Assembly: GCA_031276865.1 (NCBI GenBank)
Contig: JAISMF010000094.1
Span: 33,740-97,739, forward strand
Direction of reading: 5' to 3'
Length of the DNA: 64,000 nt
Source: Deltaproteobacteria bacterium
GTDB taxonomy: Bacteria; Desulfobacterota; Desulfarculia; Adiutricales; Adiutricaceae
Shown here: positions 8,830 through 16,531 of the stretch, piece by piece
How the letters are laid out: each line of letters begins with the position of its first letter
Numbering within the stretch: position 1 is the stretch's first letter
Program-made: the position numbers and the translations under genes
Notes under the pieces: generated by a model
What the model saw: the letters and a program-made list of their open reading frames with translations, nothing else
The model's database searches: none
What the model was told of the DNA's origin: nothing

Positions 8830-9414
8830 ATGGCAGAACGTGACGAGCTAATCCCCGGCCAGAGCGATTTAAAGAGCATTTCCGACATAAACGTCACCCC
8901 CTTCATCGACGTCATGCTGGTCCTCCTCATCATTTTCATGGTCACCGCCCCCCTGATGATGGGCGGGGTCCGCATCAATCTACCCAAGACCGGAGGAACC
9001 CCCCTCCCTAGGCCGGAGGATCCCATAATCGTGAGTCTGGACTCCCAGAGCCAAATCTTCGTGGACAAGGATCTGGTGCCCGTCGACTCGCGCATGGACG
9101 TCTTCAAGAAGCTGGCTCTCGAGTCCGAATCGGGCGAGGTCTTCGTGAGGGGCGACGGGGACATTAAGTACTCCCAGATGATGAACCTCATGGCGGAGCT
9201 CGGTCAGGCCGGCTTCGCCCGGGTGACCTTGGTGACCAACGTCCAGAGCGGCTCCCCGCCGGAGCGCGCCGACGCCGTTTCCGGAGGCGCCCAGGACGCG
9301 GCCGGAGCCGCCCTGGACGGCGCCTCCCCCTCCCCCCAGGCGCCCGCGGCGCCTCCCGCGGCGCCTTCCGCGGCCTCCCCCCAGGCCACCGCCGCCCCGG
9401 CTCCGGCCACCTGA
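8830..9414 (+). CDS. exbD: ExbD/TolR-type proton channel subunit
   Basis: Single-span inner-membrane partner of ExbB. The signature DINVTPFIDVMLVLLIIFMV lies at residues 19-38 and includes the protonatable Asp27 in the membrane. The periplasmic domain (residues ~45-140) is of normal ExbD/TolR type. The last ~45 residues are an unusual Ala/Pro/Ser-rich low-complexity tail, making the protein 194 residues instead of the usual ~140. It lies 86 bases after exbB and 37 before tonB, in the same operon. AAGG precedes the ATG. Confidence 0.9.
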   Translation: MAERDELIPGQSDLKSISDINVTPFIDVMLVLLIIFMVTAPLMMGGVRINLPKTGGTPLPRPEDPIIVSLDSQSQIFVDKDLVPVDSRMDVFKKLALESESGEVFVRGDGDIKYSQMMNLMAELGQAGFARVTLVTNVQSGSPPERADAVSGGAQDAAGAALDGASPSPQAPAAPPAAPSAASPQATAAPAPAT

Positions 9415-9451
9415 CCCCCCTAAGCGGCCTTTCGAATTTTTGGGTTAAACT

Positions 9452-10264
9452 ATGAACGCCCGCGAAACCTCGAATCACGTCTTCAACAGAGCCCTCTTTC
9501 TGGCCATTGTCTTTCACCTGACCATCGTTTTATTCCTGATCGCCCCCAAGATGGACAGCTCCGGCTACAGGGTTCTGGCCCACATGCAGTTCGACACCTA
9601 CGATCCCTTAGGCGGCATGCCCGGAGGGGATCAAGCCGAAGCGCCTCCCGAGGCCGACCCCATGATGGACAACGAGCCCGTGGTGGAGGAGCCCGAACCC
9701 GAGCCGGAACCGGAAGTGGTGGAGGATCCCCCCCAGCTGGTGGAAAGCGTCTCGGAAAAAGCCGAAGTTAGGGCTCCGCCTCCGCCTCCGCCCAAGGTTC
9801 CCCCCAAGCCCAAAACCCAGCCCAAACCCAAACCGAAACCCGCCGCCCAGTCGGCGGCCCCCTCCGACGCCGCCAGCGCCGGCCAGGTGAGTCCCGGAAC
9901 GGGCGCCGGAGGCGGTCCCGGAACCGGACAGGGCGGAGTCGGGGGAGGCTCGGGCAAGGGCACCGCCGACGCCTACGCCGCTTACAAAAGCAAGGTTCAG
10001 AAGAAGCTCGTCAGGTATAAAAAATACCCTCCCGCCGCCCGCAACGGCAAAATGGAGGGGACGGTGACCGTCAAGTTCACCATCGCCCGTTCGGGCAAGG
10101 TGGTATCCTCCCAGCTGATAAAGACTTCAGGCGCTCCCATCCTAGACGACGAGGTGATGGCGCTTCTAAGGCGGGTGGATCCCTTCCCCGAGTTTCCCAA
10201 GGAGATTCAGGAGGCCACCATGACCCTCACCGTTCCCATCAGATTCACCATCAAGGACAGGTAA
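9452..10264 (+). CDS. tonB: TonB energy-transducing protein
   Basis: Carries energy from ExbB/ExbD to TonB-dependent outer-membrane receptors. Visible parts: an N-terminal membrane anchor (residues 13-33) with the conserved His22, a long Pro/Glu/Lys-rich spacer that crosses the periplasm (residues ~55-135), a Gly-rich linker, and the TonB C-terminal domain (from ~175) with YKKYPPAARNGKMEGTVTVK and RVDPFPEFP. Length is 270 residues. Last gene of the riboswitch-controlled operon, so the likely cargo is cobalamin. No receptor gene is in the window. The 3' end of this gene was copied into the duplication at 12104. Confidence 0.92.
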   Translation: MNARETSNHVFNRALFLAIVFHLTIVLFLIAPKMDSSGYRVLAHMQFDTYDPLGGMPGGDQAEAPPEADPMMDNEPVVEEPEPEPEPEVVEDPPQLVESVSEKAEVRAPPPPPPKVPPKPKTQPKPKPKPAAQSAAPSDAASAGQVSPGTGAGGGPGTGQGGVGGGSGKGTADAYAAYKSKVQKKLVRYKKYPPAARNGKMEGTVTVKFTIARSGKVVSSQLIKTSGAPILDDEVMALLRRVDPFPEFPKEIQEATMTLTVPIRFTIKDR

Positions 10265-10350
10265 ACGAGCCAAAAGGAACGCTAAATCACCATCTCCAGG
10301 AAATCACCAACGCCTTTGAATTTCCATCACTCGTGAATTTCCATCACCCG

Positions 10351-10385
10351 AAAAAAAGGGGGGCTTTCAGCCCCCCTTTTTATTT
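10351..10385 (+). terminator. Bidirectional terminator between tonB and the convergent nuclease gene
   Basis: A GGGGGGC/GCCCCCC stem with loop TTTCA is flanked by an A-run on the left and a T-run on the right. It can therefore end transcripts of tonB (+) and of the minus-strand gene ending at 10445. Confidence 0.9.
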
Positions 10386-10444
10386 TTAAACGCGCGTGTT
10401 TTTTCAAAACGCCTGGAAAAAAAACGCGCGACTCGAAAAACGTC

Positions 10445-11395
10445 TTAAAGGTCTCCGTCCCAGTACCGTTTCTTCAGGTACGGGTAAATATCCGAATCCT
10501 TATCTTGGCGGCTCCACATCTCGGCCGGAGAGACGATGGAAAATTTGGACGGATCTTTCAGGCAGCTACGCCAAGTTTTCTCCAGATCGCCTCCCAGGTC
10601 GGGGTGTCCGCCGTTCAAAAGTTTCCAGTTGGATTTCGGGACGATAAGTAGATGCAGAAAATCATCGGCTTCGAATCCTTCGACCTTACGCTCGATCATC
10701 TTTTCCGCCCACAGGGTCTGACGCATGAGCTGGTAGAATGGATCGAATCCGCAGCAGAGCCATGTTTTTTCATAAAACAGGTAAGCGCTTTGTTTTATCA
10801 GTTCCACGTAGCGTATCTTATACTTCTCCTTCTTAGTTTCGTTCCAGTTTATAGAATAGTCCTCGACGTACTTCCACTCCATGAAAACGAGGAAACGCCG
10901 TCCGTCACGGTGAAGGGCGATGATCAAAGCGTCTATGGAAGCGCAGAACTCCCCCCGTTTGTTTTGACTTTCTCCTAAAAAATTGACCTCTCCGCCTACG
11001 GCCTCGAACTGGATGTAGCCGCTCATACGCTCAGGAATCGGGAAGACGTCGATGAAATCATCGGAAACCGTCTTTAAGAGATTCAAAACCGCGTTTTTGT
11101 CGTTTCGCAAGGGAAAAAGGTGGTTCACGCAGGCGATCTGCGATTCCAAAACGTTTCCCGGGGGCGATTCTCTTCCTTCATGCCAGGGAATATCGTTTTC
11201 CTTGAAATACCTAAGAACGTCGTCCCTCACGGACGGGTGAAGATTAAAATTCCTTTCCTTAAGAACATGGGGATACTGTTTAACCTCGCCGTTTAACTTG
11301 TAATCTCCCATTCCAGGGCAGCCGAAAAAATCTTCCCTTATCAAATCGATCGCGCGTTTTATCTCTTTTGTTTTAAAAAGCATGTTCTCTTTCAT
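10445..11395 (-). CDS. Putative restriction endonuclease, PGN_0703-like, copy A
   Basis: 316 residues with a PD-(D/E)XK-like core: SIDALIIAL, then a short loop and LVFMEWKYVEDYS, the D...ExK arrangement. Further conserved-looking blocks are REDFFGCPG near the N-terminus, SQIACVNHLFPLRNDK, and DPFYQLMRQTLWAE. The overall pattern resembles the PGN_0703 family of putative restriction endonucleases, recognised from memory. It is closely related to the protein at 12295-13233 along its whole length. The first ATG is used; an alternative Met lies four codons in, and neither has a strong ribosome binding site. No methylase partner is adjacent. A perfect-consensus promoter lies about 205 bases upstream. 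Confidence 0.65.
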   Translation of the reverse strand: MKENMLFKTKEIKRAIDLIREDFFGCPGMGDYKLNGEVKQYPHVLKERNFNLHPSVRDDVLRYFKENDIPWHEGRESPPGNVLESQIACVNHLFPLRNDKNAVLNLLKTVSDDFIDVFPIPERMSGYIQFEAVGGEVNFLGESQNKRGEFCASIDALIIALHRDGRRFLVFMEWKYVEDYSINWNETKKEKYKIRYVELIKQSAYLFYEKTWLCCGFDPFYQLMRQTLWAEKMIERKVEGFEADDFLHLLIVPKSNWKLLNGGHPDLGGDLEKTWRSCLKDPSKFSIVSPAEMWSRQDKDSDIYPYLKKRYWDGDL

Positions 11396-11606
11396 TTCGA
11401 TGAAAAACCCCTTTCGAAACGGATTCTTTCCCTAAACGCCTCCGCCCCGAATGAAGCGGAATCCTCCGCGGCTTAAGATACGCCGTTCGTTTTTTTGCGT
11501 CTTGAAAAAAACTAAGTCCAGGGCGGCGCTTTCCAAAACGTGGCGGAAACTAGGTGAAACAGGATCGTTTTCGCTAACTAAATCTTTCCCCGCCGCTTAT
11601 GAATCT

Positions 11607-11635
11607 ATTATATCATGTTGAAAGGAAAATGTCAA
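11607..11635 (-). promoter_or_regulatory. Consensus sigma-70 promoter for nuclease copy A
   Basis: On the minus strand TTGACA (11635-11630), 17-base spacer, TATAAT (11612-11607): a perfect match to consensus in both hexamers. The predicted start near 11600 leaves a leader of ~205 bases before the gene at 11395. The same promoter is preserved in the duplicate at 13466. Confidence 0.75.
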
Positions 11636-11720
11636 GTATTTTATTTCGTCTCCCTCCCCATTTTTTCGGATTCAAGCGTCCAGCCTATTTTCGGAAGCCA
11701 CCTCCGGCTCAAAAATCAGG

Positions 11721-12110
11721 GGTGTTTTTGAGGCGGCGCGGCCACGGTTCAGGCGATTGCGGCGGTATCACTCACTTTTAGAGAAAAGCTTAAGGCACTC
11801 CGGACAGAGGTCGAAGAGTCGAAAATCGAAGGGCGAAGACGCCGTCATCCTGGAAAACCGGCTCCAGGCATCCCTTGTCGTGATAATCCCACCTCCGACG
11901 CGTTAGCAACCCGATGGCCTGGGGCGGGCTGTTTTCCACAATGGGATCCAGGCTCATCTTGGTGTGGATCGCCTCCCTTTAATCCATGCGCGCCTTAAAA
12001 GAGCCTTCGCCAAAGCGGCGAAAAGGAAAGGCGCCCGGCGGAGCGCCACCGACAGAATCATGCCGAAGGCGATGAAGACGGCGTTTATGTCCGCCCCCCA
12101 CGTCGCCCGC
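11721..12110 (-). pseudogene. Decayed 3' fragment of nrdJ
   Basis: Matches the last ~350 bases of the intact nrdJ (13586-13948) with many substitutions and small indels. Shared blocks include the segments around CCGGACAGAGGTC, GATGGCCTGGGGC and CACCGACAGAATCATGCC. The match stops abruptly at 12110 inside CGCCCGC, where the sequence continues as the end of tonB. It is a leftover of a tandem duplication and has no open frame. Confidence 0.85.
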
Positions 12111-12175
12111 AACGGCAAAATGGGAGGGCGCGACGTTCGTCAAGTTCACCATCAAGGACGGATAGCCATACCTAG
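12104..12175 (+). pseudogene. Decayed 3' fragment of tonB
   Basis: From the CGCCCGC junction onward the sequence follows the tonB 3' end: CGCAACGGCAAAATGG, then TTCACCATCAAGGAC close to a stop codon. An internal stretch of tonB is deleted. The tonB downstream terminator is also copied (12201-12236). It marks the second breakpoint of the duplication. Confidence 0.85.
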
Positions 12176-12200
12176 GGATAGCAAAATCACCATCTCCCAA

Positions 12201-12236
12201 GAAAAAGGGGGGGGCTTTCAGCCCCCCCTTTTTTTA
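12201..12236 (+). terminator. Copied bidirectional terminator
   Basis: A-run, GGGGGGGC stem, TTTCA loop, GCCCCCCC and T-run. It is a duplicate of the terminator at 10351-10385 and now serves the minus-strand gene that ends at 12295. Confidence 0.85.
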
Positions 12237-12294
12237 AACCCGCATGGATTTTTGTTTAGACGCCAAGAGTAAAGCGCTGTTCCGCAAAGGCGTC

Positions 12295-13233
12295 TTAAAT
12301 ATCCCCGTCCCAATACCGTTTCTTAAGATACGCGTAAATATCCGTATCCTTGTCCTGACGGCTCCACAGCTCGGCGGGGGAGACGATGACGAATTTGGAA
12401 GGATGTTTCAGGCAGCTCCGCCAGGTTTTCTCCAAATCTCCTCCCAGGTCGGGGTGTCCGCCGTTCAAAAGTTCCCCGTTCGATTTCGGGACGACGAATA
12501 GATGCAGAAAATCATCGGCTTCAAATCCCTCGACCTTATGCTCGAACAGCTTCTCCGCCCACAGAGTCTGACGCATGAGCTGGTAGAATGGGTTGGCCCC
12601 GCAACAGAGCCATGTTTTTTCATAAAACAGACAAGCGCTTTGTTTTATCAGAGGCTCGTAGAGGATCTTATTCTCCACCTTCTTTTTTCCGCTCCATTCT
12701 ATAGAGTAATCCTCCACGTACTTCCACTCCATGAAAACGTGAAAACGCCGTCCGTCACGGTGAAGGGCGATGATCAAAGCGTCTAGGGAAACGCAAAACT
12801 CCCCTCGCGTGTTTTGATTTTCTCCTAAAAATTTGACCCCTCCTCCGACGGCCTCGAACTGGATGTAGCCGCTTATACGCTCAGGAATCGGGAAGACGTC
12901 GATGAAATCATCGGAAACCGTCTTTAAGAGATTCAAAACCGCGTTTTTATCGTTTCGCAAGGGAAAAAGGTGGTTCACGCAGGCGATCTGAGAAGAGAGA
13001 ACGTGTCCCGTGGGCGAAACTTTTCCCTCATGCCAGTGAATCTGGTTTTCCTTGAAATATTTGACGGCGTCGTCCCTCACGGACGGGTGAAGATTGAACT
13101 CCCTATTCTTAAGAACATGGGGATACTGTTTAACCTCGCCGTTTGTCTTGTAATCTCCATCTCCAGGGCAGCCGAAAAAATCTTCCCTTATCAATTTGAG
13201 GGCGCGGTTTCTCTCTCTTAAATAAAAATTCAT
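12295..13233 (-). CDS. Putative restriction endonuclease, PGN_0703-like, copy B
   Basis: Paralogue of the gene at 10445-11395, about 85 percent identical by eye, with the same D...ExK core (SLDALIIAL, then VFMEWKYVEDYS) and DPFYQLMRQ-type block (here NPFYQLMRQTLWAE). I use the ATG at 13233 (312 residues) because AGGAGG lies nine bases upstream. An ATG two codons earlier is only three bases from it, and the longer frame to 13293 has no ribosome binding site. Both copies are intact, and differences are spread over the protein with the core kept, which suggests that both are under selection. It lies between the terminator at 12201 and the end of nrdJ. Confidence 0.65.
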   Translation of the reverse strand: MNFYLRERNRALKLIREDFFGCPGDGDYKTNGEVKQYPHVLKNREFNLHPSVRDDAVKYFKENQIHWHEGKVSPTGHVLSSQIACVNHLFPLRNDKNAVLNLLKTVSDDFIDVFPIPERISGYIQFEAVGGGVKFLGENQNTRGEFCVSLDALIIALHRDGRRFHVFMEWKYVEDYSIEWSGKKKVENKILYEPLIKQSACLFYEKTWLCCGANPFYQLMRQTLWAEKLFEHKVEGFEADDFLHLFVVPKSNGELLNGGHPDLGGDLEKTWRSCLKHPSKFVIVSPAELWSRQDKDTDIYAYLKKRYWDGDI

Positions 13234-13465
13234 ATTCATTTTCCTCCTGATAAAAATATTATATCGAAAAGATTCAATTTTAGTCCAAGCCACCTTCGTC
13301 CCTAGTGACGCGGCGGCCGGCGCGGATTTAGAATCCGCCGTCCATTTCCCAGCTCCTTAAAAAAACGGATGCGCGCACCGCATTTTGGAAAGCGCGGCCA
13401 CGGACCCAACGTGAAACAGGCGCGTTTCCGTGGGGTAATAATCTTTCCCCGCCGATTACGAATCT

Positions 13466-13494
13466 ATTATATCATGCTGAAGGGAAAATGTCAA
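13466..13494 (-). promoter_or_regulatory. Consensus sigma-70 promoter for nuclease copy B
   Basis: TTGACA (13494-13489), 17-base spacer, TATAAT (13471-13466) on the minus strand, both hexamers perfect. The leader is about 225 bases. Apart from scattered changes it is the same promoter as at 11607-11635, and it is better conserved than the sequence around it. Confidence 0.75.
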
Positions 13495-13585
13495 GTATTT
13501 TTTTTGGCCGTTTTCCCCCTTTCCCGAATCTAATCCGTCCGCTTCCCCGAAGTCGCCGGAAGCCGAAAAAAAAATCAGGAGTTTT

Positions 13586-16000
13586 TCAGCAGGTGGTGTA
13601 CCCGCAGTTCAGACACTTGCGGCAGGACCCCTCCCTTTTATAGGAAAGCTTATGGCATTCCGGACAGAGGTCGTAGGCGCCGTCGTCGTGGGGAACCGGC
13701 ACCGGGCAGCCCTTGTCGAGAAAATCCTTCCTCTGGCGCATTAGTAAACCGATGGCCTGGGGCAGGCTGTTTCCGACGATGGGATCCCGGCTCATCTTGG
13801 TGCGGATCACCACCCTTTGATCCATGCGCACCTTGAGGAGCACCTTCACCAAGGCGTCGAAAAGGAAAGGCGCCCGGCGCAGCGCCACCGACAGAATCAT
13901 GCCGAAGGCGGTGAAGATGGCGTTTATGTCCGCCCCCACGTCGCCCGCGGAGACGAAGACCTCGCGGATGTTGTTGTCCCGGTCGTGGGAAAGGGTGATG
14001 TGGGCGTTTAGCGAGGCGGATCGGGCCCTAAAGATCCTCCCCGGGCGGTCGTCCCCCACGTCGCGGTCGGCCGACTCGCCGTCGAAGTTCTCCGGAACCG
14101 CCGCTTCTTCCCCGTCTCTCTTTTCTTTCTCCGCTCTGTTTCCGGCCGCGCTCAAAACTCCGGTAAGCGAGCTGTCGCGGTAGACGGTGAAGCCCTTGAG
14201 CCTCATGTCCCGAGATTTTTTTATGAGTTCCTTCAAATCCTCCACCGTGGCCGAGGCCGGAAGGTTCACCGTCTTGGAGACGCCCGTGTGGTTGTGCAGC
14301 TGGAAGGCGGCGAGCATGTTCAATTGCTCCATGGGTTCCAGCTTCAAAGCGGTCTGGGCCGCCGCCCGCTCGTGGAAGGCGGGGAATTTGTCCAAGAGAT
14401 CGGAAAGCTCCTGGGATTTCAAGGTGAAATGACGCCAGCCATCCTTGGGATCGAGGATCCGCCGATCCACCTCCAAAGAAAAGAAGGGTTCGATGCCGGT
14501 GTCGATGTTCCGGAGGAAAACCGAAACCGACCCGGTGGGGGCCTGGGAGGTGGTGAGGCAGTTGTAAAAACCGCCCTTCTCCTCCACCAAATTGTCCAAA
14601 TCGTCCAAGATGTGCGCGGTGGAGTCCGTCAAATCGGATTCGGCGAAGGTTTCCCTGAGTTCGGAGAGGTGCCTTTTCCAGTAAACGGAGTTTTCATAGA
14701 CGCTCCCCGTCTCCCGGGCGAGCGAGGCCGACATGGCCAGGGTGCCCAGGGTCAGACTGGCCTGGACCGCCCGGGCGAATTTCACCGCCCGGTCGTCCCC
14801 GTAGACGGTTCGGCCCCAGAAGGCCAACAAAAGCGAGGAGTGGAAGCCGGAAAGGCCCACCCCCACGGGTTTCTTCTCCCGGGTCTTCTCCCTTATCTCC
14901 GGAAGGGGGTAGCCCTCGTCGAAGTCTAAAATGAGGTTTCCCAGATAGCAGGCCAACCCCGCCGTGCGTCCCAGGACGGCTAGGAACTGTTTTTGGAACT
15001 CCCGGCTGTAGGCTCCCAAGTCCGCCTCGGGGTCGAAGTTTTCTTTTTTGAGCCTGTTGTAGGTGATCCGGGCGAGCCGGGCCGCGTTCACGGTCACGAG
15101 GTTGCAGGCGGTGTTGGCCGAGGCCAGATACTCGCCGCAGGGGTTGGAGAACCTGGGCTCGTCTTCCGCGCGCAAAGGGGAGTATTTGAGCATGTTGTCG
15201 ACGAAGAGAAGACCGGGATCGCCCGTTTCCCACATGTTGCCGGCGACGAGATCTATAAGATCCTCCCTTTCCCAGAAATCCCCGAAGACGTTCACCGAGA
15301 TGTTCATGTTGGAAAGCTGGGTCCCCTGCTTGGGCCTCTCCTCCGCCGGCAGGGAGTCGATGAAGCGGTTCAACTTCGAATTGAAATTCTTGGCCTCGAT
15401 AAAGTCCTTGATGTCGGGATGGTTCCAGTCCATCTGCACAAGAAGCGCCCCCCGGCGGCGGCCGCCCTGGTTGGTGGTGCCGGTCACGGCGTCGAAGTCG
15501 GGGAGGAAGCCCACGGGTCCGGAGGCTATGCCCTGGCCGTTGTCCACCGGGGCGCCCCGGGGCCTAAGTTTGGAGATGTCTATTCCGGCTCCGCCCCCCG
15601 CCATGTATATGGTGCGCATCTTCCTTCTAAAAGCCTCGATGGACTCCAGGCTGTCCTCCACGTGCCCCAGGGGGTAGCAGGAGAAGTAGCCCGACCGCCG
15701 GGTGTGGGGGTTTCCGAAGGACATGAGGAAGGGCGAGGCCGGAATGAGGTGCCTGGAAACCAGGCCCAGGGCCAGATCCTCCGCAAGGCCGTCCCCGGAG
15801 AGGAGCTTCCGGGCGGCGGCGAGTTTCGGAATCAGGCGCCCCGCCACCATGGACAGGTAGTCGGGCTCCAAGGGCTCGAAGGTCTTGGGATCGCGCACCG
15901 AGTAGCGGGAGCGGGTCAAATAGCCGTCGAGGATGTCCCAGGCCTTCGCCGCCTCGCCTCTGACGTTGTTTTCCGTCGTTTCAGCGGTTTTTTTTTCCAT
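13586..16000 (-). CDS. nrdJ: Vitamin B12-dependent ribonucleotide reductase (class II)
   Basis: Reduces ribonucleotides to deoxyribonucleotides using adenosylcobalamin. The 804-residue protein shows the active-site loop SNPCGEY (NPCGE at 286-290), the redox cysteines in YFSCYPLG (Cys108) and TACNLVTVNAAR (Cys299), GGAGIDISKLRPRG, and APTGSVSVFLRN. The C-terminus has a cysteine-rich zinc-ribbon-like tail (CPEC, CRKCLNCGYTTC) typical of long NrdJ proteins. AAAGG lies about 11 bases before the ATG. The 5' flank carries possible NrdR boxes. The gene is convergent with the B12-regulated tonB cluster, making this a small B12 supply-and-use neighbourhood. Confidence 0.95.
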   Translation of the reverse strand: MEKKTAETTENNVRGEAAKAWDILDGYLTRSRYSVRDPKTFEPLEPDYLSMVAGRLIPKLAAARKLLSGDGLAEDLALGLVSRHLIPASPFLMSFGNPHTRRSGYFSCYPLGHVEDSLESIEAFRRKMRTIYMAGGGAGIDISKLRPRGAPVDNGQGIASGPVGFLPDFDAVTGTTNQGGRRRGALLVQMDWNHPDIKDFIEAKNFNSKLNRFIDSLPAEERPKQGTQLSNMNISVNVFGDFWEREDLIDLVAGNMWETGDPGLLFVDNMLKYSPLRAEDEPRFSNPCGEYLASANTACNLVTVNAARLARITYNRLKKENFDPEADLGAYSREFQKQFLAVLGRTAGLACYLGNLILDFDEGYPLPEIREKTREKKPVGVGLSGFHSSLLLAFWGRTVYGDDRAVKFARAVQASLTLGTLAMSASLARETGSVYENSVYWKRHLSELRETFAESDLTDSTAHILDDLDNLVEEKGGFYNCLTTSQAPTGSVSVFLRNIDTGIEPFFSLEVDRRILDPKDGWRHFTLKSQELSDLLDKFPAFHERAAAQTALKLEPMEQLNMLAAFQLHNHTGVSKTVNLPASATVEDLKELIKKSRDMRLKGFTVYRDSSLTGVLSAAGNRAEKEKRDGEEAAVPENFDGESADRDVGDDRPGRIFRARSASLNAHITLSHDRDNNIREVFVSAGDVGADINAIFTAFGMILSVALRRAPFLFDALVKVLLKVRMDQRVVIRTKMSRDPIVGNSLPQAIGLLMRQRKDFLDKGCPVPVPHDDGAYDLCPECHKLSYKREGSCRKCLNCGYTTC

Positions 16001-16284
16001 ATATGCGTCGCCTTTGTAGTATCTTTAGATCGATAGCGTTAAGGCCGGATTGATTCTCCGGCGCCTCCCGAAGCTTGAAACGGAGACTCCGTTTTAAAAA
16101 AACCGCTCCGAGGCCGGCCGCGGGCCGGCGGGGGAAGCCCCGATCCCCCGCGACCGGTGGCGCGGACGGATACGGACAGCCTCCGCGGCTCCGGCCGAGC
16201 CGCCGCCCGAAACGCTCGAGAGGACTGCCCGGGGACGGAGGATCTCCCGAAAGAAGGGAAAGCCTTCCCTCCGACGGGGCTCCG
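16001..16284 (-). promoter_or_regulatory. nrdJ leader region
   Basis: About 285 GC-rich bases between nrdJ and the putative NrdR boxes. It contains a palindrome AAACGGAG-A-CTCCGTTT at 16078-16094 and several GC-rich inverted repeats (for example around 16110-16140). I looked for B12-riboswitch core elements and found none, so the leader has no recognisable cobalamin aptamer. Confidence 0.35.
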
Positions 16285-16341
16285 GTGGTATATATTGTAT
16301 TTATAAGCCGGATGCTTAAGAAAAAGTACAATATATCACTT
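16285..16341. promoter_or_regulatory. Possible pair of NrdR boxes
   Basis: Two 16-base sites each share the ATATAT core and part of the arms of the NrdR consensus ACACWATATATWGTGT: 16285-16300 (TATATATTGT part) and 16326-16341 (ACAATATAT part). They are 41 bases apart, about four helical turns. NrdR usually binds two phased boxes before nrd genes. Outer arms match poorly, so this is tentative. The sites lie between divergent nrdJ and argJ. Confidence 0.4.
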
Positions 16342-16531
16342 CAAATGATGAAATTGCAAGGTCTTTTTCCCCCTTCCGAACGGACAGGCCGCCTGGCGGC
16401 GGTCCTTCCGGCCGGCGGATGGCCGGCCGCCGCCGGAATGAACGCGTCCGGAATGGAGCCGGATAAAAAAAGCGCCGTTAAAGCCGATACTCACAGCGGG
16501 GCTGCTTTTCAGCCCGAAACCGAGGTTCCCA

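Larger units (their letters stand above)
10043..13948. repeat. Tandem segmental duplication spanning tonB 3' end, nuclease gene and nrdJ 3' end
   Basis: Unit 1 is about 10043-12110 and unit 2 about 12111-13948. In each unit the order is: tonB 3' end, bidirectional terminator, nuclease gene (minus), promoter, nrdJ 3' end. The internal junction fuses nrdJ to tonB inside a shared CGCCCGC, which suggests duplication by microhomology. The full tonB and nrdJ survive at the outer ends, while their internal partial copies have decayed. Confidence 0.85.

Noticed and set aside
8048..10264. Tol-Pal system (tolQ-tolR-tolA) instead of exbB-exbD-tonB
   Set aside because: Sequence of the first two genes fits either, but tolB and pal are absent, the third protein has a TonB C-terminal domain, and a cobalamin riboswitch controls the operon.
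16001..16284. Second cobalamin riboswitch in the nrdJ leader
   Set aside because: I looked for the GGGAA core and B12 box on the minus strand and did not find them.
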